Below, in pieces: positions 39,608-52,676 of a DNA stretch of 52,724 nt. Below the pieces are notes generated by a model, which saw only the letters and a list, made by a program, of their open reading frames with translations, did no database searches and was not told where the DNA came from. Position 1 is the stretch's first letter. Each line of letters starts with the position of its first letter. The position numbers and the translations under genes are program-made. The stretch is from Magnaporthiopsis rhizophila (taxonomy: Eukaryota > Ascomycota > Sordariomycetes > Magnaporthales > Magnaporthaceae), in NCBI GenBank assembly GCA_003049465.1, contig PYSS01000053.1, positions 1 through 52,724 on the forward strand, written 5' to 3'.

Positions 39608-41456
39608 TTTCGGCGGTCGGGGAGGCAATTGGCGCCCCGAGAAAGCGATTGACTGAGATGGGTGAGCCGAAGTCGGTGTCCTGGAGCTGTTACTTTCGTG
39701 CCGTGATTTTACTGCCCCGGAATCTTGCACAGTTTGTGTGTATCCTTCGCCAAGAGGCACTTCCAACAATGTCGTGATCGCTGAGCGTAAGGCGGTCGAC
39801 TTTTTTTTTTTTTTTTGTTCGGTGAAATTTTGGACCAATGCCCGTTTGGCCCCACTCACCCACGACTTGGCGCCACGCCCGTACGGTGTGCCGTACTGAG
39901 AATGGCGCTGTGAGTGGTCCCGCCTAGGCTGTTCCGCTCAATCGACGGCGTGCAAAGACCGAAAACAAAACAGCCTTCCTGTCCCTGATTGTTTGGCTGG
40001 TTGGAAAGCGGTGATGGTGTTAGAATAATAGCCGTAGCTAGGTGTAAGGATACGCACTGCGTGGATTGAGTTGTGCTGTTCTCTGACTTGGCTTTGAAAC
40101 ACAAATGGTACCATGGTTCCTTCACAATGTCAACCATTTCCTTCACATGTTCAACGGATCAAGCTTTGTGAAAGATGGCACGCCCATCTCACCTAGGCAC
40201 ACATCCCGCAATCATCTGCAAGGAAAGACTAAAAGAGGCGGGGAGAAACCTCTCCGTGATCCAGCCTCCGGAGTGACGAGGAATGCTGCAGTGGCCCGTG
40301 CTTTGAAGTCGCACATCGCTGGTCTTGTGCTGACTCATTGTGACTGCTTGAAGCTATTCCTGCAGCGGCAAAAGTGTAAGCGTGGGAGGCCAAGGTGAAC
40401 GGGCTTTTTTGAGTCGACTGAAGATGTCCAATCGCGCCTGCACGACACTGGGAGCCCCGTTTGTGCTGTTCCCTAGGTGACTTGATATGCATGTATTACG
40501 CCGGAATTTGCAGCCGACAAAGCACCATGGCTGCCTGTAGGAAGGGTGACTGACGCTCAGTGCTAACTGTTGATAGCACCAAACTTAGCCACTGCCGGCC
40601 CCAGTGGATCCTTCGCCTCGTCCCCAGCCGCGAGTATTTTGATAGCGGCCAGAACCCCCAGTTGATAAAGCCTGGTCGGGTGGGCAAAGCGGCGGTCCGG
40701 CGCTGACAGGGGTTGGTAGGCGGGGGCCGGGGTCAACTGATAGCTTAGCATCAGCAGGAACCCCCAGCAGTTGCACGCAGTCAGTGGAGTCAGGGACTGA
40801 CGTTGGGCGTCACGAGTGCAGCCAAAGGTGGGCTGCGCGGCGTGCTGGCAGTGGTTCAACTTGCCTGGGGAGCCTGGCGGACGGTCCTTTTTGGCTCGCC
40901 AGAAGGGGTACCAGGACCCTAGCCGTGTCACCGTGTGCTCCGACTAGGCTGGCTCGTGCAATAAAGCGTGCCTGGCCACCCGCCCTATTTTCGTGTCTGA
41001 TGAATAAGAGCCAGTCGAGGTATCATCCATCTCTCTGCCATCCGCCTGCTCGCGAAGCATCCTGACGCCCACAGGCCGTGCCCGGTGCTTCTCCGTCCCT
41101 CTGCCCCACGCACAAAGAGCGCGGGCAGCTCATCGGGCGGAACCCAAACCGACAGTGTGTGAAACAGAGCGCGCTCCAAACGTCATCGCCCGCGCGCATA
41201 TGCCCATATGCTTCGAACATGACTGGAGACCCCGCAGCCACATCTGGGCGCCGTTTTTTGTCTCTGCTGCTCGCCGCCGCGCCCCGCTGCCCGCCTGGCG
41301 AACTAGCACTACCTTCTTCTCCCTGCTCCGCCTGAAGTTCCCTCTGACGACTGCGTCCCGCCAACGGACACGCCGCCCCGATCTGGGAATCGCTCCTCCT
41401 TCGCCCCTGCGCTGCGGCAGCTCCCGGCGGCAGCACGCTGTCCGCCCTAGTTCAAG
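39608..41456. other. Divergent intergenic region, NHP2 / ATG2
   Basis: About 1.85 kb with both promoters. It contains a T run at 39801-39816. The right part, after about 41000, is probably the ATG2 leader. No gene is supported. Confidence 0.55.
39801..39816. repeat. Poly-T tract
   Basis: A run of 16 T about 200 nt upstream of the NHP2 start. Confidence 0.85.
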
Positions 41457-44400
41457 ATGGCGTCCCTCTTCCAGTCCTTCCGCGGCTCGGCCATGCCGAA
41501 GCGCCTGCTCCGCTACGCCCTGTCGCGCCTTGAGCTGCTCGACTCGGACGCGCTCGATATGGACAATTTGGATTTGGCGCTGGGCAGAAACACGGTGCTG
41601 GAGTTCCGCGATGTCGGCATCAAGCTCCAGGTTTGATCCCCCTTTTTTTGGCGACACCCTCTCTCGCTTGCTGGGTAGGCAAATGGCTGACCCAGGTGGA
41701 GTAAACGCCCATAGAAACTAGAACGTCTCCTTAATCTCCCGCCAACGTTCACGCTCCAAAAGGCCAAGGTCATCCTCCTGCGCGTCACCATACCCATGGA
41801 CTTTTATACCAGTCCTATACTGGTTGAAGTTGACGGCGTCCACGTCAGCCTCAAGGTCGACTCCAAGGAAGCCACAGAAGCACAGGCCAAGAAGCGAAGG
41901 AAAAGCCTCTCGGCCAGCGAAATCGTTCCCAATACCGTCGATCTCGCCCAGTCATTCCTGGAGCAGCAGCCATCGGATGAGAAGAAGAGGCTGGAGGCCG
42001 CTCTGGCCGCCGAGACGCAGGATCTGGGCGCTTCGCTGGCGCTTAGTGAGGATGAGAGCGACGAGGAGAGCAGCTTCGGCACAGGCCAGGCTCTCTCGCT
42101 ACCCGCCTTCCTCGCCGACTTCCTCCAGGGCATCGTTGACCGCACCCAAATACAGATCCGTGGCGTCACCTTCCAGCTCGACGTTGGTGTCCCAGTCGAG
42201 CCCAACGCTGTCGCTCCCGACGTCGTGACCTTTGAGCTTGCTATGGGCCGTATAAATGTTGAAGGCGTAACAACCACCTTCCAGGCGGACGAGGACGAAT
42301 CCCCAAAGATCGTCCACAAGGAGGGCAAGAGACATATATCCCTCGAGAACATCACGGCATTTCTGATATCCGAGGCCAATGTCTTCTCGACCTTCGAGAG
42401 GACCGTATCCATCCCACCGTCACTCGGCACCCAGTCCTCCGCCGCATCCGCTTTGAGGAGTCCCACGTCGGAGGGGTCTTATGCGTCGTCACATCGGAGG
42501 GGTGATGATGCAATGGCGGATTCGATGCTCCTGGACCAGAGCCAGTACTTGCTTGACGACAGCGAGGATGCTTTCAATATTCCCTATGAGCTGGACAGCT
42601 CGACCGAGGATATCGAAAACGGGATCGAACCCCCAGCCTCGTCCCTGTCAACTCCGAGGGCGTCTATGTACTTGGAATCTGGACCGCCTCCGCGCACACC
42701 TTCGACCAATATCTCTCATTCGGCCCTTGAGGGAAGGCCACCCCATTGGGGCTCCCCGGAAAGGGGTGTGCAGTCGGAGCCAGCGCTTTCCGTGGTGCCA
42801 CCAATCGTCCCACCGGATTTCCAGCAGGATTCGCTTCACGATTTCCAGGGCGACGAGTCCATTTACTCTAGCGCCGCGGGTAGTGTGCATTCGGCAGTGG
42901 CGGCACCTGCAGAAGACCTCACCGCATCTCATCTCTTTAGTCACGAGGAGGCCGAATCCATGTACATGAGCGCTTTCTCCGCGACAGAATCGGTGAGACT
43001 GCGGTCCAGGATGCCGGGCGGCTGGGACTCGGCCGACGCAAGCCCCGAGTCGTCGCCGAAAGCAAAGCGACTAACAGCGCCAAGCGCTGTAGAGCCAGAA
43101 CGAGCGGAGGCGCCAGCCGAGAAAGAGGAGATGCCGGCATCCTTGATGGCTGAAGACATGACTAGATCAACCCTGTCCGAAGCAGCACCGGCGCCTGCGT
43201 CTGGCGAGGATGGCTTGGGCGGCACTGCTGAAAGCGATGATCCCCCGCGCGACCTCTTGTCGGAAGCCGCCCCTGACGTTGGCAGCCATGATGATCCGGC
43301 GGCGCAAGGCCCAAGTGCTCCGCAAGAGGAGCGCGCCACTCCGCGTGGTCCTGCTCGTCTGGCAAAGAGGATCCTCGCTCTCGACAACATATCCGTCTAC
43401 GTTCCATCAAAGCACAACCACGTGCATGTCGTCACGGCTGATGGACGGTCAATGATCCCAACACTCGATGGTACCAGCCCTGAGCTCTCAAAGTCGACGT
43501 CTCCGCACTTGCCGGGCGCATTCTCCGTCGTGTCGACCTCGCCGGCGAGCCCTCCTCCATCCAGCCCCTCGGAGCTTGACCCCGAGTCTGACGAGTCGGA
43601 GAAGGCCGCCGACGCGTCCCTGGAAGTCATACTCTCTCCGTTAAATATCCAATTTGATGCCTCTATCGGCTTTCTCCTCGCCATGGTAGTGTCCAGGTTA
43701 CTTTCCGCCATCGGCAGCCAGGAAACCGAACGGTCAAATGAGGCTGCGGGGTCATCGCCAAAACCACCACAGACGCCAGCGGCTCCCCAAGACGTTCGTG
43801 TCACGCTGGACGAGGTGTCTCTGCTCTTTCTGGAGCGGCTGGCTGGCGTCGCGGAGACGCCGGACAGGATATTCGGAGCTGGCCCGGCGGGCTTCGATGC
43901 CGACATTCTGCTACAGACGCAGCTCCGTAATGTCCAGGTCTCTATCACCCCGAACGAGACTGGAATCGATGTTGAGAGCTTTACGTTTGGCTACGCTGGT
44001 GAGGATTCCAGTATCATATCCTTTGATCAAACCTTGCAAATGATGGCTTCCGTCAAGGACGCGATGCCTACGCCCGGGTCGGAAGTCTCCATCAAGATCA
44101 AGAAGTCGACATCCTCAACACAGGTCGACATCAACACTCTACCGCTGCACGTCCGGCTGGATCTACGACGGTTGGACGAGACTTTCAGCTGGTTTGGTGG
44201 CTTGAGCAGCTTCCTCAGTATGGGGTCCTCTATGACTTCCAACCAGAACGTTCCGCCGCCGGCCAAGCCCTCTGCCCGGTCCACAGACGCTCCTCGGGGT
44301 GTGCGGTTCGAAGCGCCTATAAATCCAGACGATCACTCTGCATTATCCGACAACAAGGTGAACATTCGCATCAATGCAATCCAGGTGGATCTAATTGGAA

Positions 44401-47400
44401 AGGACTGCAACGTTGTGCTCGAAACAAGTGCTCTAAAGCTCGTAAGCCGAGACGAAGGCATCGGCATGGCTATGACCAAGATCCAGCTCCACGGCCCCTA
44501 TTCGAAACACAGCGGCTCGCACCCACCAGTCAGCGTGACTGTGGTCGGCACCCGGCTTGAGTTTTCTATGGCGCCGAAGGATGTGGATCTCGAACGCCTG
44601 CTCGAGCTGATATCGCCCTCGAAACTGAAGTATGACGAGGACCAGGACGAGATCATGGTCGAGACCCTGCTCCGGCAACGGAAGAAGGGCTCTGTGCTCC
44701 GGATCTGGCTCGATAAAGTCAGCTTGGATGCCTCGAATCTGCCGCACCTGAGCTGCCTGCCGTCGCTCAGCGAAGACCTCGCGCGCCTGGGAACTGTCGC
44801 CAAGTACTTGCCGGAGGACGATCGTCCCGGACTGCTGTCGCTCACCCTTGTGAGATCCCTGAACGTGTCAGTCGACGTTGGCGGGCGGTTCGGCGTCGTC
44901 AATGCCGCCATGAAGGACTTTGACATAGCACACATCACGGTTCCTGCACTTGTCGCCACGGCCGTAGGGTCTCTGACCATCAATCGGAACCACATCGAGG
45001 AGCTGGTCGGCTCATCCCTGCTGCCGTCAGCCACCCTGTCCAAGACGCCCGTCTTGATGATGCGCATGATCGGTGACGTTATAGAACCCACCATCACGGT
45101 AAAGCTGCACGGCATCAACCTGGAGTACAGGGTCCCGACCATCATCGACCTGTTGGAGCTGGACAAAGATGCCACCCCAGAGGACTTCGAGGCAGGCCTG
45201 GCAGCCTCGGTCGCGCAGCTGGGCGAACAAGCCCAGATGGCGATTGCCAGCCAAACCAGCACCACAGCGAGATCCACCCCCGGGAGCGTGCAGATCAAGA
45301 ACAAGCCCCCCAAGGTCGACCTGGCCTTCATCGACTGCATCGTTGGCCTGAATCCTCTCGGGCTGGCCTCCAAGATGGGCGTTGTTCTTGCCGACAGCCG
45401 CCTCGCGGTCAGCCTGGGCGACAAGGGAGACGTCGAAGTGGTCTGGAACCTGAAGAAGGCCTCGATTGTTCTGATCGACGACATCTCCACCTTCGATGCG
45501 GAGGAGGACAGGCCGCCCACGAGACATGCGCACCGGCCATCGGACGCTTCCGCAGCGAGGCAGAAGCTGTGGGGGATGGAGTCGAGCCTTTGCTCCAAGG
45601 GCTTCGTCAGCGTCTGCCAGATCCACTCGGCGTCTGTGACGGTGCGTGTGGCGGACGACAAGGACGGCGACAAGGCCGTTGAGGCCGAAGTCAGGGACAA
45701 CCTCCTTGTGCTCGAGACTTGCGCCGACTCGACACAGACGCTGATTGCGCTTGCCAACGCGCTCAAGCCCCCAACACCACCAAGCAAGGAGGTCAAGTTC
45801 AAGACGCAGATCATCCCGGTGCAGGATCTCCTGGCCTCCATCTCGCCAGACGCATTCGGGAAAGCAGAGGGCGATTACAACTTCGACGACGATTTTGGCG
45901 AAGCGAGAGGTTTACACGGCGACGATGACGTCTCTGACGGTGGCTCCGAGATGATCGGCGCAATGGAAGCGCAATACTATCCTCATCCCGAGGAAGAGCG
46001 TGGCGAGAAACTGTTTGACGCGTCGTCGTCGTCATCCGTGACATCAGATCGCACGACTACGCAGGAGAGGCACGCCGATGGTGTGCTGCTCGACCTGGAG
46101 CAACCAGATTCTGGAGCACTTGGCATCGAGGAGAACTTCTTCGGCAAGGCCTCTGCCGGCAAAAGCGCCGGGCGCCAGTGGGACTCGGCGAGAAACAAGA
46201 AGCACACCTCGGACAGCAAGAAGCCGGCCAAGAGCCTGCTGAAGGTGAGGGTGCGGGATGTGCACGTCATCTGGAACCTCTTTGACGGTTACGACTGGCA
46301 GCGCACGCGGGACGCCATCAGCAAGACGGTGCAAATGGTCGAGGCAAAGGCTTATGAGCGGCGGGCGCGGCTTGACAGGAGGTCGGCGTACGACCAGGAT
46401 TTTGAGGAAGAAGAGACCGTCATCGGCGACTTCCTCTTCAACTCGATCTACATCGGCATCCCGGCGCATCAGGACCCGCGCGAGCTGTCCAACGGCATCG
46501 CCCAGGACCTCTACGGCGATCGACAAACCGACACCGAGTCGGTAGCGACGACCCAGGTCACGGCGACGCCGAGCCGCCTTGGAGGCCCGTCCTCGCGGTC
46601 CAAGCCCAGGAGACTGAAGCTCCACCGGAGCAGACACCACAAGATCACGTTCGAGCTGCGAGGCGTCAACGTCGACCTGGCCACACATCCGCGCGGGTCT
46701 GGAGAAACGGAAAGCTCTGTGAACTTGAGCGTCAAGGACCTCGATATTTTTGACCATGTACCGGGGTCGACATGGAAGAAGTTTGCCACGTATGATCGCG
46801 ATGCGGGCGAGCGTCAGATCAAGAGCGACATGCTGCAACTCGAGCTGCTCAACGTCAGGCCGGTTCCAGACCTCGCGGCCACCGAAATCGTGCTCAAGGT
46901 CGATCTTCTCCCTCTCAGACTCCACGTCGACCAGGACGCCCTCGACTTCATCACGCGTTTCTTTGAGTTCAAGGACGACTCGATCCCTCTGCCGGGCTCG
47001 CCGAGCGACGTGCCCTTCATACAGCGGGCCGAAATCAGTGCTATACCCGTCAGGCTCGACTTCAAGCCGAAGCGCGTCGATTACGCCGGCCTCAGGTCTG
47101 GACACACGACCGAGTTTATGAACTTTATGATACTCGACGGCGCGAGCATGACGATGCGCCACACAATCCTCTACGGCGTCTCTGGGTTCGAGAGGCTGGG
47201 CAAGACGCTCAACGACATCTGGATGCCGGACATCAAGCGCAACCAGCTGCCGGGCGTCCTGGCCGGTCTTGCTCCCGTGCGGTCCCTCGTCAACGTCGGC
47301 AGCGGGTTCCGACACCTCGTGGAGATCCCAGTGCGCGAGTACCAGCAAGACGGACGCGTCATGCGATCCCTCGGCAGGGGCGCTGCCCTTTTTGCACGCA

Positions 47401-47965
47401 CGACGGGCACCGAGATGGTCAAGCTGGGCGCCAAGGTGGCCGTTGGCACCCAGTACGTCCTGCAAGGCGCCGAGGGCTTGCTGGTCAGCAACCCCGAGCA
47501 GGGCGGCGGCGCTGGAGCGTCCTCCTCGACCGGCGTGTCGTCGGGATGGGACTCCGACGAGCCGCCGGACTCTGACGAGCGGAAGCAGATCTCGCTGTAC
47601 GCGGACCAGCCGACGGGGGTGATCCAGGGCCTGCGGCATGCCTACTCGAGTCTGAGCCGTGACCTCAGCGTGGCCCGCGACGCCATAATCGCGGTCCCCG
47701 CCGAGGTGATGGAGAGCTCGAGCGCAAAGGGAGCGGCCAAGGCGGTCATCATGAGGGCGCCGACAATCATCTTCAGACCGGCCATCGGAGCCACCAAAGC
47801 CATTGGCCAAACACTCATGGGCGCCACCAACAGTCTGGATCCGCAAAACCTCCGCCGCGTGGAAGATGTAAGTGATTTTATCCTCTTGTGTTCTCCCGAT
47901 TATAGGGGCATTACGGTGAACTGACTTGGAATGCGCAGAAATACAAATCCGGCCCTGGCCGCTAG
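41457..47965 (+). CDS. ATG2: Autophagy-related lipid-transfer protein Atg2
   Basis: Rod-shaped lipid-transfer protein that bridges the ER and the growing phagophore, working with Atg18 and Atg9 (family knowledge). Three exons: 41457-41630, 41715-47867, 47939-47965; 2117 residues, normal for the family. The N-terminus is the chorein-like region SFRGSAMPKRLLRYALSRLELL, with LDLALGRNTVLEFRDVGI ending exon 1 and KLERLLNLPPTFTL opening exon 2. An acidic disordered stretch spans about residues 250-520. Near residue 1741 is PGSTWKKFATY, a conserved block of the middle-to-C-terminal part. The C-terminal segment has MTMRHTILYGVSGFERLG and LNDIWMPDIKRNQLPGVLAGL, then amphipathic helices. The last exon is only 27 nt and ends KYKSGPGR. 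No other introns are needed, as the 6.15-kb exon is open throughout. Confidence 0.97.
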
Positions 47966-49036
47966 GCTCGTCGTCAGCGTCACTAAGCCCGCCCACACTC
48001 ATCGAGGAGCTGGGTGATTCTTTTTTCATTCATCGGTCGTTTACCAACAGAGCCAGCACTGTTGGCATCGCTGCATCTTTCTTGACTAAGTTTTCCCCTC
48101 GTCAACCTCGTTTTTTCCCAGCCATGGACCCTGCGCATTCTGGCGTCTGAAACTTGGTGCTGGCTTTTGATTTTCAGAAATTTCTCGCTGTTGTTGCCTT
48201 GCAATGATGCTACCAACCCTCATTCAACACAGCATTATATCTCAATATTTTGTTTCTTGTTTCTTGTTTCCTATTTTAACTGAACAGTTTTCCTACTTCG
48301 ATGGTTGGTTACGTCCTTTTTTTTTCTTCTTGCATTAGAATGGCGTCCCCTGAGCAAGGTGGGCATCGCCGATAGAAATATGGCATGACGCATGAGGCCA
48401 CACACTACCTACATACGCTTTACTTTCGTTTTTTAACCATATTTTGGGGGAGCATTGCAAGCAGATGATTCAGAATGTATGTATTTCACGCACGAGAAAG
48501 AAGAAGGGAGGGGCGTTGATGAAGAAAAGGCGGCGGACCCTTTGGCTCGCGCCGAGGACATGGCTGCCTTTTTTCGCAGCAAAACGGCCAGCCAACAGCT
48601 GCTCGCTTATCACAAAATACAACTTTTTGTAGATAAATCGAATATATCAAGTTGGATGGCCACATGATCAAGACGATTTCACTTTGGACTGTGAGTTGGT
48701 GATAATTCCGAAGCGTAGGCAAGGACTGGGTGAGAAATACGCCAGGTTATCGGTTTGTCGGGTAACGACAGATATTGACATCTTCCGCTCTGATATCAAG
48801 AACACGTACATTCCGTCATCAAGTTTGTAGCAAGGATATCACAGCAAAAGTGCCTGCACGAGGGTTATTCCGGGCGGCCGGACGGACACTAGTCAAAACA
48901 CACTCCGCAAGTTACATTGCATCACAAAAAATATGCGCCTGGCATCCCTTTAGCCGACTCGGTCGACCGCTCCACTCTAATCCTCCTCACGGGTATCGAT
49001 CGTTTACTTGCCCCTTCTCCGATTTGCGTCCCTGTT
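47966..49036. other. Convergent intergenic region, ATG2 / GDPD gene
   Basis: About 1.07 kb between stop codons, AT-rich in parts with T runs; holds both 3' ends. I see no gene. Confidence 0.6.
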
Positions 49037-50286
49037 TCATCCCCTCATGCCGTCCCTGACCCGTTTCCTTTCAGACCCGAGCCTGACGCGCGTGACCAGT
49101 ATAAAGGCGGCGATCAGCATCTGTATCAGCACCACCTCGGTGTACAGGCGCGCCCACCGCCAGAACTTTGAGTCGGGTCGATGGCGCCGGCCGTCCGGAT
49201 CCAACCGGGGGTCCCTGTTCCCGTTCATCTCGTCGGCGTGCCGCCGGCAGACGTCGAAGTACAGCTTGGGATCGTCGGTGATGACGCCCGAGATGCCGCC
49301 CTTTTTGATGCTCCACTCCATCCACTCGGGCTTGTTGACGGTCCAGACGAAGACCTCGCGGCCCCGGGCCTCGGCGGCGCGGATGAAGCGCGTGCCGGCG
49401 GGGCCGACCAGCGACTTTTGCAGCAGGTTGAAGGACACGTTCGAGTGCTTGAGCAGCTCCCACGCGTACGCCTTGGACCAGCCGATGTAAGCCACGCCAA
49501 AGCCTGGGAGCAGCAGGCTGCAGCGGCGCATGTAGTTCGCCTAGAGACGAGACGTCGTAGTAGAAGTGTCAGTCCATCCGCGAGTATCCAGCTTTAGTTG
49601 CCTCGGCAGATGGGTAGCTGCTTGGCTTGAGCGAGTGGGAGGGCGGCCCGGCCCGGTCATCTTACATCCCAACAGCCCATTATTATCCGGTCCTTCCATG
49701 GCCTTGCGCTCGGGACCGAGGCAAACGTCTCTGCTGTCCTCCTGATGAGCTCATCGGCATCGTCATCCCTCTTGATGTCCAGCAGCAGCCACACGTGCTC
49801 CATGCCGGGCTGCGTCAGGTACTCCAGCAGCTCTGCTAGGCGCGGCATCGGGGACGGCGGACTCCTGACGGTGCGCAACGTGCTGATGTAGTCCCAGTCA
49901 CAGTTCGCCAGCTTCATGTCTTGACCGAAACACCGCTTTAATGTGCCATCCTGTGTGATACCCATGTCAGAACGAACTTGCTTTGACTTGCTTGTCAGCA
50001 GCGGTAAGCGGGCTGCCAGACTTACATGTGACAAAACGACAACCTTGTCTTTCGTTAGATGAAGGTCCGTCTCGATGGCATGGGCACCGACGGCAATGGC
50101 ATTGACAAAGGAGTTCATGGTGTTCTCGGGCCACTCGGCTTTGTAGCCGCGGTGGGCGATGGCCTGCGGCATGCGTCCGCCCCAGGGACCCTGTATCGCG
50201 CCGGCGAACGGGGCTGGGGGGAATATGCGCTTGGGATAACCATCGAGGAGCGGAGCCTTCTCCGACGGGTTTGGTAATATGCTCAT
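49037..50286 (-). CDS. PGC1: Glycerophosphodiester phosphodiesterase with C-terminal membrane anchor, Pgc1-like
   Basis: Phosphodiesterase of the GDPD family. The closest known fungal type is Pgc1, a phosphatidylglycerol phospholipase C; the real substrate here is an inference. Three exons, 50286-50026, 49950-49666 and 49540-49037, 349 residues. The active-site pattern is visible: AHRGYKAEWPENT (H45, R46, E54), then E72-x-D74 in AIETDLHL, and H87 ending exon 1 before DGTLKR. Later come WLLLDIKRDDDADE, the VGPAGTRFIRAAEARGREVFVWTVN block and GVITDDP. Near the end a hydrophobic helix (about residues 313-334) is followed by a basic tail, consistent with tail anchoring in the ER, lipid droplet or mitochondrial outer membrane. 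Introns are 75 and 125 nt, phase 0. Confidence 0.9.
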
Positions 50287-50572
50287 GATGGCTGGGTTGA
50301 CGATGTGCTGTGCAAGACGCTGCTTGCCGACTTGATCGAGATTCCTCGAGCACCACCGCCCTGAAGTGGGCGTGCCGTGCCTCTTGTTTCGCAGCCGTTC
50401 AAGTACAAGGGAGACGGTAACAGCGGCAGTCTCGCGGAGAGTTGGTTCGCTGATAAAAGGATGTTCCCTCCAAGGCTACCATCAGCGGGCGTGTCCCGGC
50501 GATTTTATACTCGTCGACACCTTCGGGGATACTAATATTAGCACCGTCAGCAAGGGATGGTTGGCTGAAAAG

Positions 50573-50598
50573 AAAAAAAAAAAAAAAAAAAAAAAAAA
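50573..50598. repeat. Poly-A tract
   Basis: A run of 26 A upstream of the GDPD gene. Confidence 0.9.
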
Positions 50599-51825
50599 CT
50601 GTGGTCGGCGGTGAGAGCTAATGCCAGGCAGGAGCACCAGCAGCAGAAGCTGGAAGATTCTGCGGGCTGCTGCATGCGGGAGCGCAGACAAACAACAGCC
50701 CGGCAGCGCGCCTAGGGTGTTGTTGGCAGAGTAGCGTATCCGTATTGGGACCTTTTTTTTTAAGTCCGTCCGTGGTGCAGGTCAACAAGCAGCAGCGGAA
50801 CTATCTCTAGCTGCTTAGCTCCGGACCCAGAGGCCCGGAGCGATCTGGCGCCGAGCAGCGCCTCGAACCATTGCCCAGATGCAGGTCACATGGCCCGCTT
50901 CGGTGAGAGCACAGCAGGGGCGGATGCTTGGCTTGGAGATTGGCATGCATTGGTGGATGGTGATGATTGGACGCGCCAGTGGTTGGGGCTGGGGAGGCGT
51001 GAGGCAAGGCGGGGTCGAGTAAATTCCCATGAGAGAAGTGGCAATAGCTTGGATTTCCCACTCACTTGATTCCAGGGCCTGCCAAAAGAAGAAAGAAAGA
51101 AAATTTTAAACCTGGCTTTGCGTCCAGGACGACGTCGAGTCGCACTTTTATTGCGGTGGCGAGGACGGTCGGTAGGTTGGCTGGCTACCTGCTCGATGCA
51201 AGGTCTGGGACAAGAAGAAAAAGGCGTCGGTCGATTTCGGTTGCCAGCCGGTTTAGTGGTTGTTTTGGCACAAAGAAATGGCCTGCGCCAGACGCCTTCG
51301 AACCCCCAGCCAACTGTTATTGACAACGACGAAACACCGCGGCTGCTGGTTAGAGGGAAGTTCCCTGTGTGGAACGACGTCGAGTCGAGATGGGGCAGGT
51401 TGGGAAAAGGCCGTGGACAGGAGCCCGCCTGGGGACCGCGCGGCAGATGGAAGGAAGGTGGGTTGATCGGTCGAGGCGGTGATATACCGGGCCGGCTGTC
51501 GTTCTTTGTTTTCTTTTCATTCACCTGATCTCTTCTTTTTTTTTTCTTTTTTTTTTCGCGTTCTTGCGCGCGGAGCTCCGGTGAAGGACCCGAAACATAA
51601 CATAACAGGGGATGGATCCGGTGGGCGCTGAAAGCGCCGCTGGTCCGGCCACCGAATACCCCTGAACAGATGCAGGGCGAGACACGCTAGCGGATGCGAA
51701 CCCGCGCTTTCGCTCTCAGCCGCTGCGGCTCCTTGCAGATCCTTGTTTTCTTGTCCAAGAAGGCCAGGCGCTCAATCACAGCGTTCCGCTCGAGCTAGTC
51801 TTCGGGCTTTACTCCTAAGGGGAGG

Positions 51826-51849
51826 AAAAAAAAAAAAAAAAAAAAAAAA
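51826..51849. repeat. Poly-A tract
   Basis: A run of 24 A in the gene-free right end. Confidence 0.9.
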
Positions 51850-52676
51850 GGAAAAAAGGAGCTGGCTGGTTTTGTTGCTCTCCAGGATCAAAACAGCTTC
51901 CACTGTGGGCTTTCGATGGTGCTGGCTTCCCGTCCCGGTGCCGTGATCGACACCGATCACGAGGGGGCCAGCAGCTGCCACCAGCACGTGCGCTACCGCA
52001 ATACAGTATAACCCGAAAGCAAGGGGAGAGATGCTCTAACCGCTTTGAGAGCGACTGAAAATCCACACCTGAGGGAAATCCACATTTGACCCACGAGCTT
52101 GTTGTCCGTTGAACCAATGGTAAAGCCCTCACAACACTCCCAAAGAGGTTAGAGCTATCTTCCTTACCAAGTCGAGTTAATGCCGTCTCCACTGAGCTTA
52201 AACGCAGGAGAAAAAAAAGGGACAGGCCCCACCAAAAAGACCAGCGGCTAACCCAGCGAAGTCCCATTGCCAACGGATCGCTTGGCCGAGGTGGAAATCA
52301 GAGCACTGCGACTCCCTTTCCGATTCCAGTGCTGTTTCCCCTGCGTTCCCTCCCTTGCTTTGCGAAATACCGTGCCTATTTTTATCCCCCTCGCCTATCA
52401 AGTTTAAAGCCCGCTGTCGCATCCCCTGTCGAGATCCGAACCAACAACACTTCAAGGAGTAGAGCACCATCTGTCTCCCTACGCTTTCACTTATCCAGTT
52501 TGCAAAATTGGAATGGTTCCTTGTGACTGGCGACGTACATACCTGACGAGAGCTGCCCGGAGACGTCCCCACCTTTTGGCCTTTTGGCGTCCCCTAATTT
52601 TTGGGCGATGTGAGACTCCATCGGCTACTCTTTGTTTTTTCCTCCTTTCCCATTCTCCCCAGCCAAACAAGAGAAG

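Noticed and set aside
46044..48029. Antisense open frame of about 660 codons opposite ATG2
   Set aside because: It runs opposite conserved Atg2 sequence and shows no recognisable protein features.
51619..51730. Nested hairpins and a tRNA-like T-arm on the minus strand (GCGGGTTCGCATCCGCT)
   Set aside because: No matching acceptor stem, D arm or anticodon arm can be built around it, and the loop position normally A58 is C. Likely chance pairing in GC-rich DNA.
51689..51790. Short minus-strand reading segment ending in an Arg/Lys-rich peptide that looks like a C-terminal exon
   Set aside because: An in-frame stop lies just upstream and no phase-compatible upstream exon was found.
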